In this document: piece by piece, positions 18,715 through 27,064 of the stretch
How the letters are laid out: each line of letters begins with the position of its first letter
How positions within the stretch are numbered: position 1 is the stretch's first letter
DNA from: Fuchsiella alkaliacetigena
Lineage (GTDB): Bacteria > Bacillota > Halanaerobiia > Halobacteroidales > Acetohalobiaceae
Length of the DNA: 64,000 nucleotides
Direction: 5' to 3'
Assembly (NCBI RefSeq): GCF_023227765.1
Contig: NZ_JALKBZ010000006.1
Span: forward strand, 1-64,000
Position numbers and translations under genes: made by a program
Notes under the pieces: model-generated
What the model was told of the DNA's origin: nothing
What the model saw: only the letters and a program-made list of their open reading frames with translations
Database searches by the model: none

Positions 18715-19314
18715 TTGACAACTGCTGAAAAACGTTATGCAATGGTAATAGACCTAAGACGTTGTATAGGCTGTCATGCTTGTAGTGCTGCTTGTAAGAT
18801 GGAAAACTCAGTACCGGAAGGAGCTTTTAGATCTTTGGTTAAGGAGTGGGATAAAGGGGTTTATCCTGAGGTAAGTAGAGTTAAACTACCTATTCTTTGT
18901 AATCATTGTGCAGACACGCCATGTATCTCTGACTGTCCTACTGAGGCTACTTATGCAGTAAGCGGAGGAGCAATTGTAGTAAATGAAGAGGACTGTATAG
19001 GTTGTGGTATTTGTATTGAACAGTGTCCTTATGAGGCTAGATATATAAATCAAGAGACTAAAAAGGCTGAAAAATGTACTTTTTGTATCCATCGGGTAGA
19101 GAAGGGATTAATGCCATCTTGTGTTAGTTCTTGTATTAGTCATGCTAGATTTTTTGGTGACTTAAATAATCCTGATAGCGAAGTAAGCAAATTATTAGCT
19201 GAACAGGACTGTCAAGTTTTGAAGGCAGACTTGGATTTGGGGTCTCAAGTTTATTATATAGGTCTTAAAAAGGCTATGGAAGGAAATAGGTTGACGGAAG
19301 TAATACCAGGTTAA
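18715..19314 (+). CDS. Four-cluster [4Fe-4S] electron-transfer subunit, 199 aa
   Basis: A DmsB/TtrB/ArrB-type ferredoxin subunit that carries electrons to the molybdoenzyme. Four Cys groups are visible in order: CIGCHACSAACKMEN, CNHCADTPCISDCP, CIGCGICIEQCP, and CTFC...CVSSC. These give four cubane clusters. There is no signal peptide, as expected for a subunit exported with its Tat-bearing partner. It starts at TTG 18715 after AGGAGAGGTG. No NrfD-type membrane anchor follows, so the quinol connection must be encoded elsewhere or be absent; ArrAB-type enzymes also lack one in the operon. Confidence 0.9.
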   Translation: MTTAEKRYAMVIDLRRCIGCHACSAACKMENSVPEGAFRSLVKEWDKGVYPEVSRVKLPILCNHCADTPCISDCPTEATYAVSGGAIVVNEEDCIGCGICIEQCPYEARYINQETKKAEKCTFCIHRVEKGLMPSCVSSCISHARFFGDLNNPDSEVSKLLAEQDCQVLKADLDLGSQVYYIGLKKAMEGNRLTEVIPG

Positions 19315-19330
19315 AGTTAAGGAACTTTTA

Positions 19331-19370
19331 AAAGGTTGCTGATTTGTTAGTATTCAGCAACCTTTTTATT
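19331..19370 (+). terminator. Intrinsic terminator of the selenoenzyme operon
   Basis: AAAGGTTGCTGA pairs with TCAGCAACCTTT (19331-19342 with 19354-19365), and the T-run follows. It separates the operon from the converging structured RNA copy 2. Confidence 0.9.
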
Positions 19371-19391
19371 ATGTAAAGATTATAGAATTAA

Positions 19392-19778
19392 AAAATAAAA
19401 GAAGCCAACAGTGATCTGGGCTCCGGCTACTGCAGATCTTTAAGGAACCCACAACAATCTCTCGACTGCTATAGATCCGGTTCAGACCTACAGTAGCCTT
19501 TGCTTGCAGATGATAGAAGAAATTTGGGGACTAATGATAATCTCCCGACTACCATTAATCCGGGCAGCTCCTATCACCTGCTTAGCTCGATCAACCTAGA
19601 CCCTTTGCCGAGCCTACAGTAGCCTCTTTGGGCTAAACTGCAGACTCTTAGAGAGCCTAGACTGATCTGCGCGCCGGCTCTTACAGATCATTGACTGACC
19701 TGTAAGAGCCTTTGCCCGATCGATATAGATCCCTACTGGAACCTATACCGATCTGCTCGCGACCACCGTTGACCTCTT
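19392..19778 (-). ncRNA. Large structured RNA, copy 2 (about 385 nt, minus strand)
   Basis: About 95 percent identical to copy 1 and in the same orientation, with -10 TATAAT at 19785-19790 on the minus strand. The closing helix pairs 19761-19773 with 19404-19416 and is followed by CTTCTTTTATTTTTT. Most differences from copy 1 fall in stems and preserve pairing on the minus strand. The 14-bp arm becomes fully Watson-Crick at its base (GGCTCTTACAG with CTGTAAGAGCC). One U-G pair flips to G-U in the first arm. A GAGA tetraloop becomes GGGA, still GNRA. This is strong comparative evidence for a functional RNA. Identity of the class is unknown. It converges on the selenoenzyme operon terminator. 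Confidence 0.75.
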
Positions 19779-19940
19779 TCGTTTATTATAGTGTGCAATT
19801 AAGCTGCTTTTATACATTAAATGATAGATTTTTTATTTTTCAAGCTGGAACTATTGTAAAAATATATCTAATTACGGAAAGGTTTGAATGAAATTATCTA
19901 GAATAGATAAGATATAGATACCTAGAAGGAGGAAGGATTG

Positions 19941-21779
19941 ATGGTAGAAGTAAAGCTTAGCTTAGGAGCTAAAGAAGCTGTTTTAGAAATAGAAAAGGAA
20001 ACTAAACTTTTAGAGATATTACAGAAAAATAACTTTGAAATAGATGCTGACTGTGGAGGTGCTGGTAGGTGTGGAAACTGTAAAGTAGTAGTCCAGGGAG
20101 AGCTATCGCCGCTAAAAAGCAAAGAGCGAGACTTATTATCAGAACTGGAGTTAGAGCAAGGGGTTCGTTTAGCCTGCTTAACTGAGGTGGAAGGTGCAGT
20201 TGAAATAGAGCATCTCTTAGGTAATAGGACTAGCTTACAGATTTTAGATGAAGGAACTGAAGGTGAGTTAGCTTTAAAGCCGCAAGTACAAAAGCAGTAC
20301 TTAGAGTTAATAGAGCCCAGTTTAGCAGATCAGGTTTCTGACTGGACTAGAGTTCTTAGAGAATTAAAGCAAAAGCCGGAGATTGAATTGGAACTGTTAA
20401 AACAGCTACCAACTATTTTGAGAGAGGCTGATTATCAGCTAACGGTGGTGCAATTAGCAGGACAGGTGATTGCTTTAGAGGCAGGAGATACTACTGCTGA
20501 TATTTATGGGCTGGCCTTTGATATCGGTACTACTACCGTAGTCGGTTACTTATTAGATTTAAGTACCGGGGCTCAGTTGGGGAAGGCGGCCTTAAATAAT
20601 CAACAGATGTCCTACGGAGCCGATGCTATTTCTCGGGTTAACTATACTTTGGCCGAGGAAAAAGGGGCTATCAAGTTACAGGAAAAGATAATTGAAACTA
20701 TTAATCGGATTATTTCTCAATTGCTTAGCGAGCACCAAGTAAATAAAGAGCGAGTTTATGAACTAACCTTTGTAGGTAATACTATTATGAACCACTTATT
20801 ATTAGGTTTAGAGACGGAGTATATAGCCAAATCTCCTTATGTTTCAGTAATTAATGAAGCTCAGTTGATTCCCGCTCATAAGCTAGGTATAGAGTTGGGA
20901 AGTAGTAGTTACTTAAGCTACCTACCTAATGTAGCTAGTTATGTAGGCTCTGATATAGTAGCTGGGGTTTTAATTTCAGAGATGGCTGAGAGCTCGGAGT
21001 TGAAATTATTAATAGATTTAGGTACTAATAGTGAGATTGTATTAGGTAATCAGGAACGGATAATTGCTTGTGCTGCGGCAGCGGGCCCGGCTTTTGAAGG
21101 AGCAGAGATCGAGTTTGGAATGCGGGGGACTGAAGGAGCTATTGAGAAATTGAGGATTACAGAAGCAGGGGTAAAGATAGAAGTGATTGGTCAACAGGCT
21201 CCCAAGGGAATCTGTGGTTCGGGAATTGTAGATTTATTGGCTGAACTATTGAAGAATGGCTTAATCGATAAAACAGGTAGACTTTTGGCTGCCCAAGATT
21301 TGGACGATGATGTAGCTGAGAGTATTAAAGAGTTGATTATAGAAGAAGATAAGAGTAGAAAGCTGATCTTAGTTGAAGCTGAGCAGAGTGCTAGTGGCGA
21401 AGCAATCACCGTTAGTCAGAAGGATATTCGAGCTATTCAGCTGGCCCAAGGAGCCATTAGAGCCGGTATTAAAATTTTAATGAAAGAGTTAGGAGTAGAG
21501 ATTGCAGATATAAAAGAGGTATTGATTGCTGGTGGTTTTGGTAATTATATTGATCATCAACAAGCGGTGGAATTTGGACTTCTGCCCGCTGCTGACGAAA
21601 TTGAGTATCGGGGGATTGGTAATGCGGCTGGTAGTGGAGCTAAAGCAGCAGTTTTGACTACCGATAAGCGTAAAGCGGCGGAAAAAATTGCTCAAAAAAT
21701 AGAGTATTTTGAACTATCAGGACGAGCAGATTTTCAGACTGAGTTTACTGAGGCGATGACCTTTAAAAAGTTTGAATAA
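19941..21779 (+). CDS. Corrinoid-protein reductive activator (ASKHA/DUF4445, RACE-type), 612 aa
   Basis: An ATP-dependent [2Fe-2S] protein that re-reduces inactive Co(II) corrinoid proteins of methyltransferase systems. The N-terminal ferredoxin domain carries Cys38, Cys44, Cys47 and Cys79 (CGGAGRCGNC ... RLACL). After a linker, the actin-like ATPase domain shows FDIGTTTVVGYLLDL and later LIDLGTNSEIVLG and VLIAGGFGNYID. Length is normal for the family. I start at ATG 19941 behind AGAAGGAGGAAGG. Its corrinoid partner is not in the window. It overlaps or abuts the thioesterase gene downstream. Confidence 0.9.
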   Translation: MVEVKLSLGAKEAVLEIEKETKLLEILQKNNFEIDADCGGAGRCGNCKVVVQGELSPLKSKERDLLSELELEQGVRLACLTEVEGAVEIEHLLGNRTSLQILDEGTEGELALKPQVQKQYLELIEPSLADQVSDWTRVLRELKQKPEIELELLKQLPTILREADYQLTVVQLAGQVIALEAGDTTADIYGLAFDIGTTTVVGYLLDLSTGAQLGKAALNNQQMSYGADAISRVNYTLAEEKGAIKLQEKIIETINRIISQLLSEHQVNKERVYELTFVGNTIMNHLLLGLETEYIAKSPYVSVINEAQLIPAHKLGIELGSSSYLSYLPNVASYVGSDIVAGVLISEMAESSELKLLIDLGTNSEIVLGNQERIIACAAAAGPAFEGAEIEFGMRGTEGAIEKLRITEAGVKIEVIGQQAPKGICGSGIVDLLAELLKNGLIDKTGRLLAAQDLDDDVAESIKELIIEEDKSRKLILVEAEQSASGEAITVSQKDIRAIQLAQGAIRAGIKILMKELGVEIADIKEVLIAGGFGNYIDHQQAVEFGLLPAADEIEYRGIGNAAGSGAKAAVLTTDKRKAAEKIAQKIEYFELSGRADFQTEFTEAMTFKKFE

Positions 21780-21825
21780 ATATTTTAAGGGTGATATAAA
21801 ATTACAGGGAGGTAGCTTCTTAGAA

Positions 21826-22221
21826 ATGGTACTCGAAGGCGATGATATGTGTTTTGCTTGTGGAGCTAAGAATCCTATTGGTTTACAACTGGATTTTGAA
21901 ACTGAAGAAGAAGTGGTTAAGGCTGAATTTATTCCCCAAGAAGTTCATCAAGGCTTTGATGGGATTATGCACGGCGGCTTGACTTCCACTTTATTGGATG
22001 AGGTGATGGCTAATACTCTTTATTTAAAAGAAGTTAAAGCTGTAACTGCTAAGTTAGAGCTTAAGTTTCGTCAGCCAGTGCCTATTGGTGAAAAATTAAT
22101 AGTTAAAGGCTGGATAGAAAAAGAGAAGCGAAAAACGGTTTATACTGCTGCTGAATTGTTGAATACAGCAGGTGAAAAGTATGCCGAGGCAGAAGCAGTA
22201 TTTATGAAACAAGTTGATTGA
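21826..22221 (+). CDS. PaaI-like hotdog-fold thioesterase, 131 aa
   Basis: A small acyl-CoA thioesterase-like protein of the 4HBT/PaaI group. The motif MHGGLTSTLLDEVMA holds the acidic residue on the central helix typical of the family. It is preceded by CFACGAKNPIGLQL, an N-terminal Cys-x2-Cys phrase common in this subgroup. Substrate is unknown. ATG 21826 behind AGGGAGGTAG is the best start. A longer frame from TTG 21772 would begin inside the preceding gene. It is probably co-transcribed with the corrinoid activator. Confidence 0.85.
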   Translation: MVLEGDDMCFACGAKNPIGLQLDFETEEEVVKAEFIPQEVHQGFDGIMHGGLTSTLLDEVMANTLYLKEVKAVTAKLELKFRQPVPIGEKLIVKGWIEKEKRKTVYTAAELLNTAGEKYAEAEAVFMKQVD

Positions 22222-22246
22222 ATAGTCCTAGAGAGTATAGATTAAT

Positions 22247-22287
22247 TAATAATAGGGCACCCTATTATTAAAAGATGGGTGTTTTTT
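22247..22287 (+). terminator. Terminator with overlapping palindrome after the thioesterase gene
   Basis: A perfect 24-bp palindrome around GGGCACCC (22247-22270) overlaps CACCC...GGGTG-TTTTTT (22258-22287). The two folds exclude each other. The second has the T-run of an intrinsic terminator. Confidence 0.7.
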
Positions 22288-22314
22288 AGTTGTATTTAGG
22301 AGGAGGAAGATTAA

Positions 22315-24438
22315 ATGAGTGCTAGAAAAAAGATACTTGATTTTATGAGGAATGAAGCTTATAAGCCTTTAAAGGCTGAAGAACTATTATCAGCTTTTGA
22401 GATTGAGCGAGAAGAAAAACAGCTTTTTTTAGAGATTGTCGATGAGTTAGAGGCTGAGGGGAAGATAGTACAGACCCGGAGAGGCAGATATGGGTTACCT
22501 GAAAAGATGAACTTAGTTGTAGGTAGACTACAAAGACATAGTAAAGGTTTTGGTTTTTTGCTTCCAGATGACTTAGAAAAGGAAGATGTCTATATCAGTG
22601 CTGAAGATGTGAATGGGGCTATGCATAATGATCGGATTATTGCCAGACTTAAAGGAACTAAGGATGGTAAAAAGCTGGCTGGAGAGATTATTAGAATCTT
22701 AGAAAGAGCTAATCAGCAAATTGTAGGTAATTTCGAAGATAGCAAACATTTTGGTTTTGTAATTCCCGATGATAGTCGAATCTATCACGATATCTTTGTA
22801 CCTAAGGATGAAATTAATGGAGCTAAGCAGGACCAGAAGGTAATTGTAGAGATTACTCGTTGGCCAGCAGAGCGGAGAAATCCTGAAGGTAAGATCGTAG
22901 AGGTTCTTGGTGATCAAGGAGATCCGGGAGTAGATATTGAAGGAATTATTCGTCAATTGGGGCTTCCCCAGGAATTCCCAGCCGAGGTGAAGGATTATGT
23001 AGCCCAAATTTCAACGGAAATTCCCCAGTCAGAAGTCGAGCAAAGACAGGATTTCAGGGAACTAAAGATGGCAACTATTGATGGTGAAGATGCTAAAGAC
23101 TTTGATGATGCTGTATCTATAGAGAAAATAGCTGAGGATAAGCTTAGATTGGGAGTTCATATTGCTGATGTGTCTTATTATGTAAAAGAGGAGAGTATTT
23201 TAGATTTAGAGGCTCGTTCTCGAGCTACTAGTATTTACTTAGTGGATCGGGTAATTCCTATGTTGCCGGAAAAGTTATCAAATAATCTCTGTAGTTTACG
23301 CGCTGGTGAGGATAGATTAGCTATGACAGTGATGATGACTTATAATTTGGAGACTGGCGAGTTAGTGGATTATGGGTTTTACGAAAGTATTATCAATGTT
23401 GATCATCGTTTGACCTATGATAAGGTTAATCAAATATTAGTCAATGATGACCAGCAATTAAAAGAGGAGTATAGTGACTTTATATCTGAAATAGAACTAA
23501 TGGAGGAACTATGCCAGCTTTTAGGTAAAGAAAGACGCGAAATAGGAAGTATTGATTTTGACTTTCCGGAATCTAAAATAAAACTGGACGAGCAGGGTAA
23601 ACCAGTAGAAATCGAGATACGAGAACGCAATGTTGCCGAAAGATTAATTGAAGAGTTTATGATAGCTACTAATCAGGTGGTAGCTGAGGAGATGTTCTGG
23701 CGGGATGTTCCTTTTATTTATCGAGTTCATGACTATCCTGATCAGAGCGATTTAGAGGAATTAAATGAGTTTATCCATAATTTTGGTTATCATATTAAGG
23801 GAGTGACAGAGGAAACTCATCCTAAAGCCCTCCAGACTGTGTTAGAAAAGGTTAAAGGCGAGCCGGAAGAGAGAATAATTAATACTGTGCTCTTGCGTTC
23901 AATGAAGCAGGCTCATTATGCTACTCAGAATATCGGTCACTTTGGTTTAGCAGCTGAATACTATTCTCACTTTACTTCTCCAATTAGACGTTATCCTGAT
24001 TTAGTTATTCACCGAATTATGAAAGAAGTATTAACTGAGGGTTTTTTAAAGGAAGAAAAAAGAGAAAAGTTAGAAGAAGAACTGCCAGAAATAACTGAAC
24101 ACTGTTCTATTAATGAGCGCAAAGCTGCCGATGCTGAACTGGAGTCTAAGGATTTGAAAAAGGTAGAGTATATGGAAGGTAAAGAAGGGGAGACCTATAC
24201 TGGAATCATTAGTGGAATGATGTCCTTTGGTTTCTTTGTAGAACTGCCAAATACTATAGAAGGCTTAGTGCACGTAAGTAATTTAACCGATGACTACTAT
24301 ATATACCACGAAGAGCAGCAAGCCTTCATTGGGGAAAGGACTAAAAATATTTATCGTTTAGGTGATGAAGTAGAGATAGAGGTTGATCGAGTTAATATTG
24401 TTGATAGACAGATAGATTTTATACTCAGCAATGGATAG
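22315..24438 (+). CDS. rnr: Ribonuclease R, 707 aa
   Basis: A processive 3'-5' exoribonuclease that degrades structured RNA and takes part in trans-translation with tmRNA. Domains in order: N-terminal winged helix (about 1-65), two cold-shock/S1-like domains (GFGFLLPDD, HFGFVIPDDS), the RNB catalytic domain with the metal-binding DGEDAKDFDDAVS near residue 256, and a C-terminal S1 domain (GMMSFGFFVELPNTIEGLVH). Length is normal. It lies directly upstream of smpB and ssrA, the usual functional neighbourhood. Start ATG follows AGGAGGAGG. Confidence 0.95.
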   Translation: MSARKKILDFMRNEAYKPLKAEELLSAFEIEREEKQLFLEIVDELEAEGKIVQTRRGRYGLPEKMNLVVGRLQRHSKGFGFLLPDDLEKEDVYISAEDVNGAMHNDRIIARLKGTKDGKKLAGEIIRILERANQQIVGNFEDSKHFGFVIPDDSRIYHDIFVPKDEINGAKQDQKVIVEITRWPAERRNPEGKIVEVLGDQGDPGVDIEGIIRQLGLPQEFPAEVKDYVAQISTEIPQSEVEQRQDFRELKMATIDGEDAKDFDDAVSIEKIAEDKLRLGVHIADVSYYVKEESILDLEARSRATSIYLVDRVIPMLPEKLSNNLCSLRAGEDRLAMTVMMTYNLETGELVDYGFYESIINVDHRLTYDKVNQILVNDDQQLKEEYSDFISEIELMEELCQLLGKERREIGSIDFDFPESKIKLDEQGKPVEIEIRERNVAERLIEEFMIATNQVVAEEMFWRDVPFIYRVHDYPDQSDLEELNEFIHNFGYHIKGVTEETHPKALQTVLEKVKGEPEERIINTVLLRSMKQAHYATQNIGHFGLAAEYYSHFTSPIRRYPDLVIHRIMKEVLTEGFLKEEKREKLEEELPEITEHCSINERKAADAELESKDLKKVEYMEGKEGETYTGIISGMMSFGFFVELPNTIEGLVHVSNLTDDYYIYHEEQQAFIGERTKNIYRLGDEVEIEVDRVNIVDRQIDFILSNG

Positions 24439-24535
24439 GATAATTAAACTATAAAACTGGCTATTTTTTGTAAAATGTGATATAATATAACTACTCGGGA
24501 AGGAGTATAGGTTTTAAAATGATTTGCTAATTCCC

Positions 24536-24563
24536 TTGACATTGAAAATATAGATGTTATAAT
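24536..24563 (+). promoter_or_regulatory. Sigma-A promoter of smpB
   Basis: TTGACA (24536-24541), a 16-base spacer and TATAAT (24558-24563) stand about 35 bases before the smpB start codon. It allows expression independent of rnr. Confidence 0.8.
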
Positions 24564-24598
24564 ATCATGTGCACTGGTTAGTAGGGAGTGAATAAATA

Positions 24599-25069
24599 TT
24601 GAGCGAAGGGATTAAGATAGTTGCTAGAAATAGAAAGGCAAGGCATGAATATCATATTGAAGAGACTTATGAGGCGGGAATAGTACTACAAGGAACTGAA
24701 GTTAAGTCTATTCGCCAAGGGAAAGCCAATCTCAAGGATAGCTTTGCTATAGTTGAAAATGGAGAAGTGTTTTTGCATAACCTCCATATTGCTCCTTATA
24801 AACAGGGAAATCGTTATAATCATGAGCCTGAACGAGTGCGTAAGTTGCTTTTGCACAAGCGACAGATTAAAAGCTTAATTGGCTTGACTAAAGAAAAGGG
24901 TTATACTTTAATTCCTTTAAAGCTTTACTTTAAGCGAGGTTTGGTTAAAGTTGAATTAGCTTTGGCTAAAGGTAAGAATCTTTATGATAAACGACAGGAT
25001 ATCAAAGAAAGAACTGCGCAAAGGGAGATTGAGCGAGCTTTTAAGGATAAGCAATTGAATAGATATTAA
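24599..25069 (+). CDS. smpB: SsrA-binding protein SmpB, 156 aa
   Basis: Binds tmRNA and positions it in the empty A site of stalled ribosomes. The sequence is typical throughout: [51 protein letters not shown] and [15 protein letters not shown]. Starts at TTG 24599 behind TAGGGAGTGA. The stop lies one base before the tmRNA gene, so mRNA and tmRNA share a transcript or processing site. Confidence 0.96.
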   Translation: MSEGIKIVARNRKARHEYHIEETYEAGIVLQGTEVKSIRQGKANLKDSFAIVENGEVFLHNLHIAPYKQGNRYNHEPERVRKLLLHKRQIKSLIGLTKEKGYTLIPLKLYFKRGLVKVELALAKGKNLYDKRQDIKERTAQREIERAFKDKQLNRY

Positions 25070-25070
25070 T

Positions 25071-25426
25071 GGGGGTGTATTGGGACTCGACTTGGGAGTT
25101 GACTCCAGGACAGCGGACCGAGGACTCCTTTCACTCGTAAAACACTGGAACCTAAAATTATCTGCAAACGATAATAGTTACGCACTAGCTGCTGCATAGA
25201 GCACAGCTACGCTTAAGTAGTCCCTGTCTGTGGGATTGCTTAAGTGTCATATAAAGCAGGCTACTCATTCTCTGAAGCCTGTAGGAGAATGGGGAATTTT
25301 GCAGGCTAGTAGTTTTGAATCCAGCTTCTGGGAGTCAAAACTACGATTTTAAAGCAGGAGCTACGTTCGTAGAACCCTGAGGGGAGACTCTTAAGGACGG
25401 CGGTTCGAATCCGCCCACCTCCACCA
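25071..25426 (+). ncRNA. ssrA: tmRNA (SsrA)
   Basis: The 5' GGGGGTG pairs with CACCTCC before the encoded ACCA at the 3' end to form the tRNA-like acceptor stem. The T-arm GGCGGTTCGAATCCGCC is evident. The internal reading frame begins at a GCA resume codon and encodes the tag ANDNSYALAAA followed by TAG. This is a normal one-piece tmRNA placed next to smpB. Confidence 0.96.
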
Positions 25427-25509
25427 AATATAAATTTTTATTTGCAATTTAGTTAGGAATATGTTAAAGTATTAGATGTGGAATTAATAATTGAATAAAT
25501 TTTTGATGC

Positions 25510-25585
25510 ACGGGTGTAGCTCAATTGGCAGAGCACTGGACTCCAAATCCAGGTGCTGCGGGTTCAAATCCTGCCACCCGTGCCA
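25510..25585 (+). tRNA. tRNA-Trp (CCA anticodon)
   Basis: A 76-nt cloverleaf with encoded CCA. The acceptor ACGGGTG pairs with CACCCGT, the discriminator is G, the anticodon stem is CTGGA/TCCAG and the loop CTCCAAA holds anticodon CCA. Its 3' 48 bases are duplicated at 42547-42594, marking it as the attachment site of the integrated element that begins here. Confidence 0.96.
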
Positions 25586-25667
25586 TTTATATTACTGATA
25601 TATCAGAGGTTGAGAGGGTTTTTAGATTTTAAGCGGGAAAGGGATTTAAACTGAATCCTGCCATAAT
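25538..25667. repeat. attL: left attachment repeat in and after tRNA-Trp
   Basis: From the anticodon stem (25538) through 25647 the sequence is identical, 110 of 110, to 42547-42656. After one mismatch identity continues to 25667. Weaker similarity extends over a terminator-like hairpin to about 25755. Identity starting at the symmetric anticodon loop is typical of tyrosine-recombinase integration. Confidence 0.9.
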
Positions 25668-25784
25668 CCTGCCATTTAGATGAAAATTCATATAGTTGCT
25701 TTTTAATTTCTGTATTGTAGGCCATATTATCTTACTTGATAATGTGGTGTTTTTTTATGAAATAATTGATAAAGAAGTAAGCAA

Positions 25785-25817
25785 GGAAAAAAAGAGGGTC
25801 AGCTAATGCTGGCCCTC
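25785..25817 (-). terminator. Terminator of the integrase gene
   Basis: On the minus strand GAGGGCCAGC-ATTA-GCTGACCCTC is followed by seven T residues immediately after the integrase stop codon. A second hairpin, CCATATTATC...GATAATGTGG (about 25723-25746), lies further downstream and is mirrored beyond attR. Confidence 0.85.
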
Positions 25818-25822
25818 TTTTT

Positions 25823-26965
25823 TTATCTCTCTAGTAAATTTTTAAATTTTTCAGCTGCTTCTTTCTGCATTGTAGGGATGACGTGAGAATAAGTGTTAAG
25901 GGTTGTACTTATATCAGAATGACCTAGACGCTCCTGAACTACTTTAGGATGAACTTCAGCCTGCAACATCAAAGTAGCATGGGTGTGTCTTAAGCTGTGA
26001 AAAGTAAATTGCTCTAATCCGGCTTTTTTTGCTACTCGATTAAATCTGTCAGAAGCAACTTTAGGATAAAATTTATTTCCATTATTTTTACCGAATACTA
26101 GATTATAATTGTCGATATAGTCTGATCCTAGTAGCAATTTATATTCATTTTGCTGCTTTTTACGATTCTTAAGTATTTCAATAACATCTTCAGTAATGTC
26201 TACCCCTCTAATACTGGAACTACTTTTAGGTTTTTTGAAAATAGCTCCTTTTTCTTGGCTGATTATTAATGCTTGTCGTACTCTAACTATTTTATTTTCA
26301 AACTCTACATCAGACCAACGCAATCCCATAATTTCCCCACGTCTCATACCTGTATTAACGGCAAAGTAGATTAAATCATAAATCCAGCCTTCAGCACAGT
26401 TTAATAGCTTGTGTAGCTGTTCTTTATTTAATGCTTCTATTTCTGTATCCCGTTTACTAGGCGGTGTAACAAATTCTAAAGGATTGTGGGAAATTATCTT
26501 CCACTTACGGCCGTATTTTAAAGCTTGAGATAAAACTCTATAATGCTGGAGTAAAGTAGTACTGGACAAGCCTCCTTTAACTCCATCAGCTCGTCCAGTC
26601 TTTCTCTTTTTAGAGATATATGACTTGATATGCCTTCCCTGAAGTTCATTTGCTTTTAGTGCGCCTAAAGAAGGGATGAGGTGAACATCTATAATCGTTT
26701 TATATCCTTCATAAGTAGTTGGACTTAATTCAATCTCTGCGTAATCTTCATACCATTCTAAGAGCAAGTTAGCAATAGTATATTTATTGGGATCTACAAT
26801 TATCTCCTGTTTGTGTTTGAGTTCCATTTCTGCGGCCCACTTTTTACCGTCTTTTACTCGGTCAAAAGTTTTTGATTTTCTAATTCGTTTACCAGTAGCT
26901 GGATTTTTACCTATATCAACGAAAAATTCATAAGTTCCTGCATTGGTTTGACGATAGGTTGCCAT
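25823..26965 (-). CDS. int: Tyrosine recombinase (phage-type integrase), 380 aa
   Basis: Catalyses site-specific integration and excision of the element at tRNA-Trp. An N-terminal AP2-like arm-binding domain (YEFFVDIGKNPATGKRIRKS) and a SAM-like core-binding domain (about 65-170) precede the catalytic domain. The latter shows the Arg in NTGMRRGEIMGLRW, HSLRHTHATLML, ERLGHSDISTTLNTYSH with the nucleophilic Tyr. All catalytic residues are present and length is normal, so it should be active. It is the first gene inside attL and is read towards the tRNA, as usual. Confidence 0.95.
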   Translation of the reverse strand: MATYRQTNAGTYEFFVDIGKNPATGKRIRKSKTFDRVKDGKKWAAEMELKHKQEIIVDPNKYTIANLLLEWYEDYAEIELSPTTYEGYKTIIDVHLIPSLGALKANELQGRHIKSYISKKRKTGRADGVKGGLSSTTLLQHYRVLSQALKYGRKWKIISHNPLEFVTPPSKRDTEIEALNKEQLHKLLNCAEGWIYDLIYFAVNTGMRRGEIMGLRWSDVEFENKIVRVRQALIISQEKGAIFKKPKSSSSIRGVDITEDVIEILKNRKKQQNEYKLLLGSDYIDNYNLVFGKNNGNKFYPKVASDRFNRVAKKAGLEQFTFHSLRHTHATLMLQAEVHPKVVQERLGHSDISTTLNTYSHVIPTMQKEAAEKFKNLLER

Positions 26966-27064
26966 GCTCTCACTTCCTTCTAAATATTAATAGTATTTTT
27001 TATGGTTTCTTAATTATTAGAGATATGAAATATTTTGCTATTTTTCAAGTCAGTTATCACCTTC

